Shown: in pieces, positions 17,405 to 25,706 of the stretch
How the letters are laid out: each line of letters begins with the position of its first letter
Numbering within the stretch: position 1 is the first letter of the stretch
NCBI GenBank assembly: GCA_021798975.1
Contig: JAJZBJ010000012.1
Coordinates: 1 to 36,284, forward strand
DNA length: 36,284 bases
Direction of reading: 5' to 3'
Source of the DNA: Bacillota bacterium
GTDB taxonomy: Bacteria > Bacillota > Sulfobacillia > Sulfobacillales > Sulfobacillaceae
Made by a program: the position numbers and the translations under genes
The notes under the pieces: generated by a model
Seen by the model: only the letters and a program-made list of their open reading frames with translations
The model's database searches: none
Told to the model about the DNA's origin: nothing

Positions 17405-18919
17405 ATGGCGGCCTTTACCCCGTGGACGGCGAATGGCGTCACGGCGCAAATCATCCAAACCACCCAAGCCGAAAATGTGGGCTTGACCGACTTCACGGTG
17501 GGGAGTGTGCTCCGCTCCGGGATTGCGGAGCCCATCGCCATCAGTGCGCAGGACATGGGCCAGCAGATCGTGGCGGCCTCGGACCAGAACATGCAAGTCA
17601 CGCTCCAGCGGGCCTTGAACCTCACGCCCCAAGCCGCCGTGGCCGCGTATGGCGAAGCGACCTTCACCGTCCCGACGGCGCCGACCAGTAGCGGGACACT
17701 CCCCAGCGGTTTTACGGTGGCGATTCCCCACAGCACCATCCAGTACACACTGGGCGCGACGACCATCTGGGGCGCGGGCGTGACATCGCTCAATGCCGTC
17801 GTGACGTGTAATCAGGCCGGGGCCGTGGGCAATGCCCCGGCGAATACCATCACGCAAATCGTGTCGGCGGTGCCGAGTGGCTTGTCCGGCCTCACCGTGA
17901 CGAACCCGCAAGCGTTCACCACGGGCGCGAATGCGCAGACGCCGCTCGATGCCACGGCCCAAGTCCCGGCGGCGTTGGCGAACCTCAAAGCGGCGACATC
18001 GGACGCCGTGGCCGCGAAAGCGCTCAAGGCCACCGTGCAGAACAGCAGTGGCTATGTGACCGAGGCGGTGGGCGCGGCGGTGAGTGCGTCGGGTGGCTAT
18101 GTCACGCTCCCCAGTGCCGCACCGGCGCTCACGGCGGTCAGTGGGTCGACCAGTTTGGCCGCAGGCACCTACACCGTGGGCTATACCTGGACCACGGCGG
18201 ACGGCGAAACCCCGCTCAGCCCCACGGCCACCGTGACGATCACCGCCGGGCAAGCCATTCAGGTCAGCGCGTTGACCCTCCCGAATGTCGGGCAAACGCC
18301 GCCGAGTCCCAACGCGACCGGGGTGAACTATTACCTCTCGACGGCGGCAGGCTCCAGTAGCGTGGCGTATGACGCCACCGGCACGGGCGCGGCCACCACC
18401 CTCACGGCCTTACCGGCCAGCGGAGCCGCGAGTCCACCGACCGTGAACACGGCCTTTGCCGTGACGCCCGGCTATGCGACGTGCTGGATCGCCAATGACT
18501 TGCAAACCGCGCCATCCGCGACCCTCATCAGCAACGCGCAACAGTTCGTGGATGGGTACACCGATGCGAACGGCAATCCCGTGGCCGGGGCGAAGGCGGC
18601 GGGCATTGTGACCACCGTGGTGGCCGCGCAGTTGCAGACACAGAACGTGGCCGTGGCGGTGCTGACGAAGCCCGGCTACACGCTGGCGATGGTGCAGGAC
18701 TCGGTGATCCAAGCCGTGCAGACGTACTTTGCGGGCCTCGACATCTATAACGGGAAGAACGCGACCGCAGCCAGTATCACCTGGAACACCCTCGTACAGA
18801 ACATCACCAGCGTCGTCGGGGTGTCCGACTGTCAACTCACGACCCCGAGCGGCAATGTGGCGGGGATTCTCGGCACGCAATTCATTGTCGGCACGATTAC
18901 CGTGTCGCAGATGAGCTAG
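17405..18919 (+). CDS. Baseplate wedge protein gpJ/gp6-like with FN3-like insert
   Basis: 504 residues; GGGAGGG precedes ATG. The N-terminus (NVGLTDFTVGSVLRSGIAEP) is the hallmark of gpJ-type wedge proteins, and the C-terminus (FVDGYTDANGNPVAGAKAAG, then SVVGVSDCQL) fits the same family. The first part continues with NTITQIVSAVPSGLSGLTVT. Between about residues 238 and 345 lies an inserted beta module (GTYTVGYTWTTADGETPLSP and GVNYYLSTAAGSSS) that resembles the insert in the capsid protein. gpJ joins hub to tail fibres in the baseplate ring; the insert probably projects outward. Confidence 0.82.
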   Translation: MAAFTPWTANGVTAQIIQTTQAENVGLTDFTVGSVLRSGIAEPIAISAQDMGQQIVAASDQNMQVTLQRALNLTPQAAVAAYGEATFTVPTAPTSSGTLPSGFTVAIPHSTIQYTLGATTIWGAGVTSLNAVVTCNQAGAVGNAPANTITQIVSAVPSGLSGLTVTNPQAFTTGANAQTPLDATAQVPAALANLKAATSDAVAAKALKATVQNSSGYVTEAVGAAVSASGGYVTLPSAAPALTAVSGSTSLAAGTYTVGYTWTTADGETPLSPTATVTITAGQAIQVSALTLPNVGQTPPSPNATGVNYYLSTAAGSSSVAYDATGTGAATTLTALPASGAASPPTVNTAFAVTPGYATCWIANDLQTAPSATLISNAQQFVDGYTDANGNPVAGAKAAGIVTTVVAAQLQTQNVAVAVLTKPGYTLAMVQDSVIQAVQTYFAGLDIYNGKNATAASITWNTLVQNITSVVGVSDCQLTTPSGNVAGILGTQFIVGTITVSQMS

Positions 18920-18929
18920 GGGGGACCGC

Positions 18930-19832
18930 ATGGAACGCCAAGACGGTAAGACATGGCAAAACTGGCTCATGCATGACCTCCCCAGTTTCCTGTCCCGCGA
19001 TCCCCAAGCGATTCCCGCCATTACGCTGACCCCCCCGAGTGGATCGCCGGGACTGGTCATGGTGCGCGATCATACATTGGTCATTCCCGAAACGGGCCTC
19101 TTTGACCTCACGCAGTACGGGATGCAGAGTCTCGTCGATGCCCTCCAAACGCAGGGGTGGGGGGCCGCGCTGAGTCCGGGCATTCCCGCAGATTTGGCGG
19201 CCACGGCGCTAGTGGATACGGGGTACAGCCAGGACAGTCCCGTTCCGTTGCAAAACGTGGCCGACTATCCCGTACTCGCGGTTCCCGCCAGTGTCGCGTG
19301 GCAGATCCTACGCCCGATTGCCGCCACGTGGGAAGGGATGCGCCAAGACTTGGCCAGTCTCCTCCTCGGCATCTTGGAAGGCCCCTGGCTCGATAACTTG
19401 GGCACATATCTCCAAATCCCCCGCATTGGCGGCGAGCCCGACAGTCTCTATCAAACGCGGCTCTACGGCCTCGCCATCACCGGCTCGCCCAATGGCGTGG
19501 CGCTGGAAGCGTTTCTGGCGGCGTTAGGCTACAGCGTGGCGGTGACGGATACCACCCCGGGCCAGTTTACCGCCACGGTGCAATGGCCGACCCAGCCGCC
19601 CGAAGGCTTCGTCTACAGCCAAGGCCAGATGCAGACGATGATTGACACGTTGAAAGCCGTGGGCGTCATCGCGACGGTCGTGTTCGCCTCGCAGTTGAGC
19701 GACACGCTCACGCTGAGCGATAGCCTCACAGCCACCGCGACGCCGCTCACCGCGCAAGTGTGGGGCGGCACGCTCCCCGATGGCACGGGCGCGGTCCAAG
19801 GATTTCGCTGGAATGCCAGCGTGTGGCAATGA
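18930..19832 (+). CDS. Baseplate protein gpI/XkdU-like
   Basis: 300 residues with AGGGGG about five bases before ATG. The central part (LLLGILEGPWLDNLGTYLQI, then SLYQTRLYGLAITGSPNG, then AFLAALGYSVAVTD) has the pattern of tail protein I family members, which attach fibres to the baseplate. The C-terminus (LTLSDSLTATATPLTAQVW) is a Thr/Ser-rich strand region likely to contact a fibre. It is the last conserved baseplate gene before the adhesion genes. A 15-base palindrome follows its stop immediately. Confidence 0.72.
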   Translation: MERQDGKTWQNWLMHDLPSFLSRDPQAIPAITLTPPSGSPGLVMVRDHTLVIPETGLFDLTQYGMQSLVDALQTQGWGAALSPGIPADLAATALVDTGYSQDSPVPLQNVADYPVLAVPASVAWQILRPIAATWEGMRQDLASLLLGILEGPWLDNLGTYLQIPRIGGEPDSLYQTRLYGLAITGSPNGVALEAFLAALGYSVAVTDTTPGQFTATVQWPTQPPEGFVYSQGQMQTMIDTLKAVGVIATVVFASQLSDTLTLSDSLTATATPLTAQVWGGTLPDGTGAVQGFRWNASVWQ

Positions 19833-19847
19833 CGCGCCGCGTGGCGC
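19833..19847. repeat. 15-bp palindromic repeat, left copy
   Basis: CGCGCCGCGTGGCGC starts at the base after the gpI stop codon. It can fold as a GCGCC/GGCGC hairpin, but unlike the right copy at 26706-26720 it has no U-tract and so is unlikely to terminate. The same 15 bases recur exactly at the far end of the adhesion module, also just before a ribosome binding site. Confidence 0.7.
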
Positions 19848-19861
19848 AAGGAGGGTAAGGC

Positions 19862-20563
19862 ATGGATCTGGCGTACCTTGAGCGCGTGTTGGGGGATCGC
19901 CCGGCGGCCTACTGGCCCCTCATGGAGACCCAAGGACTGACGGCCTTTGACTGGAAGGGCGGCAACCACGGCACGATCCACGGCGGTGTGACCTTGGGGC
20001 AACCCAGTGCGCCGGGCTTGCCGGGGACGGCCATGGCGTTTGATGGGAGTACGGGGTATTGCGTCGCCGACAACTCCGCCGATGCATGGATCCAAAACGG
20101 GAGCATGAGTCTCGAAATGTGGGCGAATATCCCGAACAATCCGAGTGGTTACGGGTTTCTCGCGGGCATTCGGGACGGCAACAATGGGGAATTTTACGTG
20201 CTCCAGTTGTCTGGCACCAATTCGCTCGAAACGCGCTTCACCAACAGCGCAGGCACGCATTACGACTTTGACGGATCACCGGACGTTCCGACCTGGGAGG
20301 CGGCCACGTGGAACCATGGGGTTCTCGCCTACGACGCGCAGGCACAAGCCCTGACGTTCTACAGCAACGGGCGTCCTGTGGCATCGCGAAGTGCCACCGG
20401 CACGATTACAGCCTCGGGCCTCCCGATTCAAATCGGCGCCCAATCCGGGCCTGGGAACTTTTTTGGCGGTACACTGACCCACGTCGCCATCTACCCTTAT
20501 GCCCTCACCCCCAACCAGGTGCAAGCCCACTACTTCGCCCGTCCCCGCGATCTGATCAGTTAG
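19862..20563 (+). CDS. LamG/concanavalin-like adhesion protein 1
   Basis: 233 residues with AAGGAGGG before ATG. The sequence follows the LamG jelly-roll plan used by phage adhesins: AYWPLMETQGLTAFDWKGGN, a central FDGSTGYCVADN, then MSLEMWANIPNN, TWNHGVLAYDAQAQALTFYS and a final THVAIYPYALTPNQVQAHY. Such proteins bind cell-surface carbohydrates and often cap fibres. A paralogue with the same FDGSTGY core is at 23414-24157. It lies first in the adhesion block, after gpI. Confidence 0.75.
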   Translation: MDLAYLERVLGDRPAAYWPLMETQGLTAFDWKGGNHGTIHGGVTLGQPSAPGLPGTAMAFDGSTGYCVADNSADAWIQNGSMSLEMWANIPNNPSGYGFLAGIRDGNNGEFYVLQLSGTNSLETRFTNSAGTHYDFDGSPDVPTWEAATWNHGVLAYDAQAQALTFYSNGRPVASRSATGTITASGLPIQIGAQSGPGNFFGGTLTHVAIYPYALTPNQVQAHYFARPRDLIS

Positions 20564-20573
20564 GAGGCCATTC

Positions 20574-21125
20574 ATGGCGCAACTCTATGTGAATCCGACC
20601 TTGCTGGGGGTTGGCCCCAGTAACACCAGTTTTCTCGCGGCCGTGCAAGACGCCAACAATCATCTTGCGGTGGGTATGACCAAGTTTGTGCAAACGCCCA
20701 GTGGGATTCTGATGCCCGAACTCACCGACGCGGCAGGCTACGTCCAAAGCAAGACGGTCGGGAGCAATGCGCTCATCGGCACATACTCTGTGACTTTCGC
20801 GGCCAGCACGGCGGCCAACACCGTCGAAACGGCCAGCGTCGCATTACCCTCCACGTTCCAAAAGGATGCGCTCTACCTTGTGTCGGTGAACAATCCGAGC
20901 GGCCTTGGTACATCCGTCACCGTGACCTTCCAGAACGCCATCGGCTTCGGCGGCGCCAACGTCTTCAGTACCGTCACCTCGGTGGATGTGGCGAGCGGGG
21001 CAATCAATAGTTATCTCGTCCAAGGCTGGCTCTTAGGTGATGGGGACGCGCAGATTAGCGTCTCGAATGATGCGGCGGCGTCATCGACTGGCGGAACAGT
21101 GCAGTTCGAGGTGATACGGGTATGA
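20574..21125 (+). CDS. Tail fibre-associated protein of unknown function
   Basis: 183 residues, with AGGAGG seven bases before ATG. It looks all-beta and Thr/Val/Ala-rich (YSVTFAASTAANTVETASVA, ALYLVSVNNPSGLGTSVTVT), ending in DAAASSTGGTVQFEVIRV. No motif points to an enzyme. Its position between a LamG protein and another beta protein suggests a fibre or adhesin component. The stop overlaps the next start as ATGA. Confidence 0.65.
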   Translation: MAQLYVNPTLLGVGPSNTSFLAAVQDANNHLAVGMTKFVQTPSGILMPELTDAAGYVQSKTVGSNALIGTYSVTFAASTAANTVETASVALPSTFQKDALYLVSVNNPSGLGTSVTVTFQNAIGFGGANVFSTVTSVDVASGAINSYLVQGWLLGDGDAQISVSNDAAASSTGGTVQFEVIRV

Positions 21126-21703
21126 GTATTTCGATCCCGTGGAGCTATCCCATGACACTACCGCGAGTGAAGGCGGATACGTGGGAAGAAGACTTTTCGG
21201 GGCTGTTCGCGGGGGCGGATCCTACGAACGTGGGATATGCCAACGTCGGCGCGGAACCTGCACAAATTACAACCGTAACAGGAGCTCGACTGGGATTAGT
21301 CAGCAGCGCTCCATCTTCGGGTGATGCGGCGTTGATCTATCCTATGATTCACGGAGATGTCGAGGGAGAGTGGGAACTTTCAGCAGATGTGACATCAACT
21401 GGGACGGCTGACGGAGGGCTAGTGATTCGTAGCAATTCGAGCGGCACAGGATATTTTGTATGGGCAAGCAATATACTCGCGATATACGCGATTACGGGAG
21501 GTACATCATTGACAAATCTCGGTGCTTCAGCGTCAAACGCTGGTCGGCGTTTTTATTTTCGAGCCCTTGGCTCATCGATCAGCGTATGGAGCGAACTGGG
21601 CGATGCCCTAACGGTGACGACAGCAACAACCCTGACAGGACCTTATGTTGGATTTTATGCCCACGAAGGGATTATCGTCCGTGGGAGAATTCGCCGTATC
21701 TGA
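21122..21703 (+). CDS. Putative receptor-binding beta-sandwich protein, low GC
   Basis: 193 residues; ATG overlaps the previous stop (ATGA). The segments GEWELSADVTSTGTADGGLV, SSGTGYFVWASNILAIYA and RRFYFRALGSSISVWSELGD have the look of a concanavalin-like lectin sandwich. Base composition and codon use are visibly poorer in GC than in both neighbours, with more A/T-ending codons, suggesting separate acquisition, as is usual for receptor-binding genes. It is the last gene before a terminator. The assignment is by fold impression only. Confidence 0.6.
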   Translation: MSISIPWSYPMTLPRVKADTWEEDFSGLFAGADPTNVGYANVGAEPAQITTVTGARLGLVSSAPSSGDAALIYPMIHGDVEGEWELSADVTSTGTADGGLVIRSNSSGTGYFVWASNILAIYAITGGTSLTNLGASASNAGRRFYFRALGSSISVWSELGDALTVTTATTLTGPYVGFYAHEGIIVRGRIRRI

Positions 21704-21720
21704 ACCAGCGAGGGACTAAC

Positions 21721-21751
21721 GGGCGCAAAAGTTACTCAACACATTGCGCCC
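21721..21751 (+). promoter_or_regulatory. 8-bp hairpin in the gap after the low-GC gene
   Basis: GGGCGCAA at 21721-21728 and TTGCGCCC at 21744-21751 are exact reverse complements with a 15-base loop. No U-tract follows, so it is not a standard terminator. It lies in the 173-base space between genes 21122 and 21877, which otherwise holds only the terminator at 21822 and a ribosome binding site. A role in mRNA stability or as an upstream part of the termination region is possible. Confidence 0.45.
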
Positions 21752-21821
21752 ATACGCTTTCGTTTGCTCACGCGGAGTACGGTCCGATCCACGTCGTCAC
21801 CAAAGCGGATTAACCCCGCGT

Positions 21822-21852
21822 CACCGCCGCCTTCGTCCGAGGGCGGTGTTTT
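21822..21852 (+). terminator. Rho-independent terminator between adhesion blocks
   Basis: CACCGCC at 21822-21828 pairs with GGCGGTG at 21842-21848 and is followed by TTTT. It separates the first adhesion block (19862-21703) from the second (21877-25706). I see no clear promoter after it, so it may be partial and lower expression of the second block. Confidence 0.7.
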
Positions 21853-21876
21853 CATGCCCTAGTCAAGGAGGCTCTT

Positions 21877-22365
21877 ATGGCCGAAAGTTTACACTCCACC
21901 CTCCGCATTGCCGGACGGGTGCGCATTGTCACGCGTTCGTTGGACGGGCGCGTTCTGCGGGATAGCGGATTCATCCCGAATCAAATCACGAACGCGGGAG
22001 CTGCCGCCATAGCGTCATGGCTCACCGGCGTCCCCAATCGCGGGGCCAGCGGGCAAGCGATCCCCTATCCCGCGTCCATGGAACTGGGCGATGGCACCGG
22101 GACGCCGAGTGCCACAGATACCGACCTCTTTTCGCCCAACGTCGCGACGAACATCCACGTCACGCAATCGGGACCGGTCGCCGGAAGTCCCTTGGTGGCC
22201 CAATGGGTCGGCGTGTGGGGGCCGCAATACGGGCCGTACAACGGGTCCGAAATCGGCCTCCTGAACAGCCAGGGGGTATTGTACGCGCATTTGCTTGCCA
22301 CGATTGACCTGACCACCACGGCTTCAACCGCCGTCACGTGGCAGTGGGTGTTAAGCCCCGAATAG
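21877..22365 (+). CDS. Tail fibre/appendage protein of unknown function
   Basis: 162 residues, with AAGGAGG seven bases before ATG. After a short N-terminus (LRIAGRVRIVTRSLDGRVLR) the sequence NQITNAGAAAIASWLTG and later MELGDGTGTPSATDTDLFSP is a pattern I associate with phage appendage proteins near tail fibres. The end (LLATIDLTTTASTAVTWQWV) is beta-rich. It begins the second adhesion block. No catalytic features. Confidence 0.6.
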   Translation: MAESLHSTLRIAGRVRIVTRSLDGRVLRDSGFIPNQITNAGAAAIASWLTGVPNRGASGQAIPYPASMELGDGTGTPSATDTDLFSPNVATNIHVTQSGPVAGSPLVAQWVGVWGPQYGPYNGSEIGLLNSQGVLYAHLLATIDLTTTASTAVTWQWVLSPE

Positions 22366-22375
22366 GAGGTGACGC

Positions 22376-23404
22376 ATGAGCGATCTCTACCAAGTCACAG
22401 CAGGCAATCCGGCCAACGTCGCCGATTTGAACCAAATCATCGCGGCCTTGTCGGGGGAAAATGATGCCCCCTTCATCGCGTACCAACCGATTGCGAATCC
22501 CGGCGCGCCGGACGCCACCGTATCGTCCACCGCCGGGGTGCTCAATGGGGCGTATGCGTACCTCGCCGTATTTCGCACCGGCTACGTCGATGGCGTGGGC
22601 ACCATCCATTACAGCGGCAACCAAACCGCTGCCGGAACCGCCTCAACGGTCGTGAATCCCGCCGATAACGAAGTGGACTTGAGCAATATTCCCATCGGCC
22701 CGACCGGGGTGGTGGCACGGGATTTGTACCGCACCAAAGCAGGCGGCTCGACCTTCTACTACCTCGCCACGCTGGACGACAACGTGACCACGGACTACAC
22801 CGACAACACGCCGGATAGCAGTCTCGGCACCACGACGGCCCCCACGGTGAACAGCACGGGCAGTCCGCCGGTCTTGCCGGTCTATGACGCGGTGCCCGGA
22901 TTTACCGCGCCGAACGGGGCGCTCGCGTTCGTCAACGTCAATGGCACCCGCCTGCTCTATGAATCCAACGGGACCGCATGGAGCGCGGCGGGAGCGACCA
23001 CCGCATCACCGACAACCGCAGGCACGGTGGAGATTACGCAGAATCCCGCAAGCGGGACGCCTACGGCCGTGATTCGCGTGGCCGATCCGGGCGAGCAAGA
23101 ACTGACGTCCACGAGTGCGACCACCGTCCTGACGTACGTCGTGCCCGGCTCGGGGGCCTTTCATTTCACCTTCAAGTATTACCTGCGGGTCATTACCGCC
23201 GCGACCACGGTCAGCGCGACGCTGAGTTACACCTCGAATACCGGGGCGCAGGCGTGGGACGCGTTGGCGAGCCAATCCGTCGGGGTGGGGGACTACTCCG
23301 ATGAGTTCGCGTTTCAAGCCACGGGCGGCAGCACCATCACGTTCTCCGTCACGGCAGACACGAGTGACCAGGTGTACGTTGATCCGTGGCTCCTCGCCGA
23401 GTAG
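22376..23404 (+). CDS. Tail fibre protein with FN3-like module
   Basis: 342 residues with AGGAGGTGA before ATG. The N-terminus (GNPANVADLNQIIAALSGEN) resembles the baseplate-attachment helix of fibre proteins. Residues about 45-150 form an FN3-like module (GAYAYLAVFRTGYVDGVGT, VARDLYRTKAGGSTFYYLAT, DYTDNTPD) related in pattern to those in the capsid and gpJ proteins. The C-terminal part (VLTYVVPGSGAFHFTFKYYL) is a beta sandwich that may bind the cell surface. Probably part of the second adhesion set. Confidence 0.68.
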   Translation: MSDLYQVTAGNPANVADLNQIIAALSGENDAPFIAYQPIANPGAPDATVSSTAGVLNGAYAYLAVFRTGYVDGVGTIHYSGNQTAAGTASTVVNPADNEVDLSNIPIGPTGVVARDLYRTKAGGSTFYYLATLDDNVTTDYTDNTPDSSLGTTTAPTVNSTGSPPVLPVYDAVPGFTAPNGALAFVNVNGTRLLYESNGTAWSAAGATTASPTTAGTVEITQNPASGTPTAVIRVADPGEQELTSTSATTVLTYVVPGSGAFHFTFKYYLRVITAATTVSATLSYTSNTGAQAWDALASQSVGVGDYSDEFAFQATGGSTITFSVTADTSDQVYVDPWLLAE

Positions 23405-23413
23405 GAGGGACAC

Positions 23414-24157
23414 ATGGCACCCAGCACTTTCTATCAGCAGGCGATGCTCCAGTGCCGTCCCAGCGCCTACTTCCCGCTGAATGACCCGACAGGCGCGACG
23501 ACCGCTCAAGACCTCAGCGAGAACGGCCAGACCGGAAGCATTCTGGGGGGAGTGGTGCTCCAACAACCGGGCGCGATGGCGCTCGGTGACAAGGCCATGA
23601 CGTTCGATGGGAGTACCGGCTACATCAGCGTGCCCGCGACGGCCGCCCTCCAATGTAACGGCGATTGGTCCCTCGTGATTTGGGCGAACGAAACCGGTGT
23701 CGTCAGCGGCTATCCCGCGCTCATGGCGCAAGGAAGCGGGGAAGTGGACTACGGGTGGCTCCTCTGGACGCAAAATGGCAACACCGTGGCCTACAAGCGC
23801 GGCCTCGCGGATGGCACCAGTTATCAATGGCCGGTGACCGGATTTGCGTTGGTCGGCCAGCAGGCCATGGTGGTCTTCACGTACGACAGCGCCACGTTGA
23901 CGTTGACCGCGTATCAGAACGGGACGCCGGTGGATCAGACCACGCTGACCACGGGCTTTGCGAACAATGCGGATCCCGAACCGCTGACGCTGGGCGTGGG
24001 GGGCACGGGTGGCGGCGCCGCGCAACACTATTGGAATGGCACGTTGGGGGAAGCGGCGGTGTGGGACCGGTGTTTGTCGCCCGACGCCGTGCAAGCGCTC
24101 TTCCAAGCGGCGACCGCCCTCGGTGCCGCGCATCCCACCGCGCCGATTAAATTCTAA
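23414..24157 (+). CDS. LamG/concanavalin-like adhesion protein 2
   Basis: 247 residues, AGGAGG six bases before ATG. It shares the LamG plan with 19862-20563: AYFPLNDPTGATTAQDLSEN, FDGSTGYISVPA, WSLVIWANETG, MVVFTYDSATLTLTAYQNG and the closing AAVWDRCLSPDAVQALFQ. Sequence between the conserved points has diverged strongly from the first copy, so the two probably bind different glycans. The two genes even share the bases GATGGGAGTAC at the FDGSTGY core. Confidence 0.75.
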   Translation: MAPSTFYQQAMLQCRPSAYFPLNDPTGATTAQDLSENGQTGSILGGVVLQQPGAMALGDKAMTFDGSTGYISVPATAALQCNGDWSLVIWANETGVVSGYPALMAQGSGEVDYGWLLWTQNGNTVAYKRGLADGTSYQWPVTGFALVGQQAMVVFTYDSATLTLTAYQNGTPVDQTTLTTGFANNADPEPLTLGVGGTGGGAAQHYWNGTLGEAAVWDRCLSPDAVQALFQAATALGAAHPTAPIKF

Positions 24158-24169
24158 CGAGGTGAGACG

Positions 24170-24811
24170 ATGGCCAGCAAAATCACGGCGGGTACGGCAA
24201 GTCCTGCCGATGTCCTCACGGGGACGACCTTCTCCGCCGGAACGAATTGGAATGCCGCCGGGGCAATGCCCAACTACGGCAACGGCAGCGGCCAATCCAG
24301 CAACCCCATGCCGACCGGCTACTACACCGGGATGCCCAACCAAGGCTCGCCGACGTTTACGCCGGGCGGGAACCCCATTAGTTTGCCTGCGGGGTATTAC
24401 CAGGGCGGCACGGTGGGGGCGGTGGATGTAAAGGTCGCCAGCGGTGCTGTGACGAGTAACAGCGCTACAGCTATCTTCACGCTGTTGGGCGGAAGCACGG
24501 TGACAACCGCATACCTCACCGTCCCAGTTCCTAGCGGAGCTACAGCCATTCTTTATGTGTCTGCGGGCTTCAAGCCTCCTGCGTCGGGATCGTGGTCGCA
24601 ATACTGTGATTATGTTGTGGCAAACTCCTCAGGTTATCTCGACGGCCAGAATGCTTCCGCTGTTTGTGTAACTTTTATGGTAGACGGAACGCCTAACTAT
24701 ACGTTTGCTGGAACCGCTCCATTTCAACTGAGCACGAGCGGTATTGTGATCCCAACTGCGTCAACCAGCACTAGTTTGTCGGGATACCAATACACCGTCT
24801 TTTACGTCTAA
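24170..24811 (+). CDS. Tail fibre protein with mosaic C-terminus
   Basis: 213 residues, GAGGTGA before ATG. The N-terminal half (KITAGTASPADVLTGTTFSA, then SLPAGYYQGGTV) is a widely used phage fibre segment in which a glycine- and tyrosine-rich motif precedes the tip. From about base 24430 the composition shifts to visibly lower GC and different codon choice, and the protein becomes a Ser/Thr-rich beta domain (TAYLTVPVPSGATAILYVSA). This looks like replacement of the receptor-binding tip at a domain boundary. Confidence 0.7.
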   Translation: MASKITAGTASPADVLTGTTFSAGTNWNAAGAMPNYGNGSGQSSNPMPTGYYTGMPNQGSPTFTPGGNPISLPAGYYQGGTVGAVDVKVASGAVTSNSATAIFTLLGGSTVTTAYLTVPVPSGATAILYVSAGFKPPASGSWSQYCDYVVANSSGYLDGQNASAVCVTFMVDGTPNYTFAGTAPFQLSTSGIVIPTASTSTSLSGYQYTVFYV

Positions 24812-24821
24812 GGAGGCCCTT

Positions 24822-25706
24822 ATGTTCTACTTTTTCCTGTATGAAACATCGACCGGCATCATCCAACAGCCGCCGATCCAAGCGGTGACCAACCCATGGC
24901 CGAATCCGCCATCCTCGTGGAGTGTCGCATCCTTCGCCACGACCGACACGACCGCCATTCTCGCGGCGGCGAATCCGGCATGGTATCTGGTGCAGAGTGG
25001 AGCGCTGGTCATTCAACCGCACTGGCTGGTGACGGCCACCGCAAGCACGACCACGAGTGGGGAATACAGTCTCAGCGCCACCTTGGAGAACCCCCCCGCC
25101 ACGCCGCCTAGCACTTGCGCCTTCGCGGTCGCAGGGGGCACTCTTAGCGCCACGGTGAGCAACAACACGGCCACGGCAACGATCCAACTCCATGCGTCCG
25201 TGGCAAGTCAACCCGTGACGGTGCAAGTGAGTGCCAGCGGGACGGTGAGCGGAAGCACCACGATCAACAGCGGGACGGCAGGGGTGGGGTTGCAACTCGT
25301 GACCAGCGGCACGACACCGTTGGTGGCTCCGGCGGGGACTGGCTCCTTGGCGTATCTCCGCCAGACGGCGTTTGGCTTGACCACGGGCAATCTCATTGGC
25401 CTGCTGGTGCAGAGCCTTCAGGCATTGATGGCGACGAGTTCCAGCGTGAGTGAGTTCTTGGTTAATGTCGTCATTCCAGCGATCACCCAGACCACATGGG
25501 CGGCGGCAGACATTTCCGCGTACCAGGCGGCGATCGCATCCTGGCAAAAGAATGTGGTGCCCAATCAGGTCGCATGGACCGATCTACTGGACGCCCAAGG
25601 CAATCCGGTCCAAGGCTACACCGACCTCCAGACGCTCGCGCCGATGGTGCTAGACGCATGGAACACCTACAACACGTGGGCGTCCGAAGTTCCTAATTTG
25701 AGTTAA
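24822..25706 (+). CDS. Tail fibre-module protein of unknown function
   Basis: 294 residues. The start context AAGGAGGCCCTTATG is identical to that of the sedolisin gene at 26747. The N-terminus (MFYFFLYETSTGIIQQPP) resembles small chaperone or fibre-accessory proteins; the middle is an Ig-like beta stretch (CAFAVAGGTLSATVSNNTAT); the last third is helical (QAAIASWQKNVVPNQVAWTD). Last rightward gene of the adhesion module; its end overlaps the convergent homing endonuclease by 14 bases. Family not recognised. Confidence 0.65.
   Translation: MFYFFLYETSTGIIQQPPIQAVTNPWPNPPSSWSVASFATTDTTAILAAANPAWYLVQSGALVIQPHWLVTATASTTTSGEYSLSATLENPPATPPSTCAFAVAGGTLSATVSNNTATATIQLHASVASQPVTVQVSASGTVSGSTTINSGTAGVGLQLVTSGTTPLVAPAGTGSLAYLRQTAFGLTTGNLIGLLVQSLQALMATSSSVSEFLVNVVIPAITQTTWAAADISAYQAAIASWQKNVVPNQVAWTDLLDAQGNPVQGYTDLQTLAPMVLDAWNTYNTWASEVPNLS

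Noticed and set aside
23006-24601. 531-residue open frame on the minus strand opposite the fibre genes
   Set aside because: Arg/Gly/His-rich shadow crossing three well-spaced rightward genes with good ribosome binding sites.
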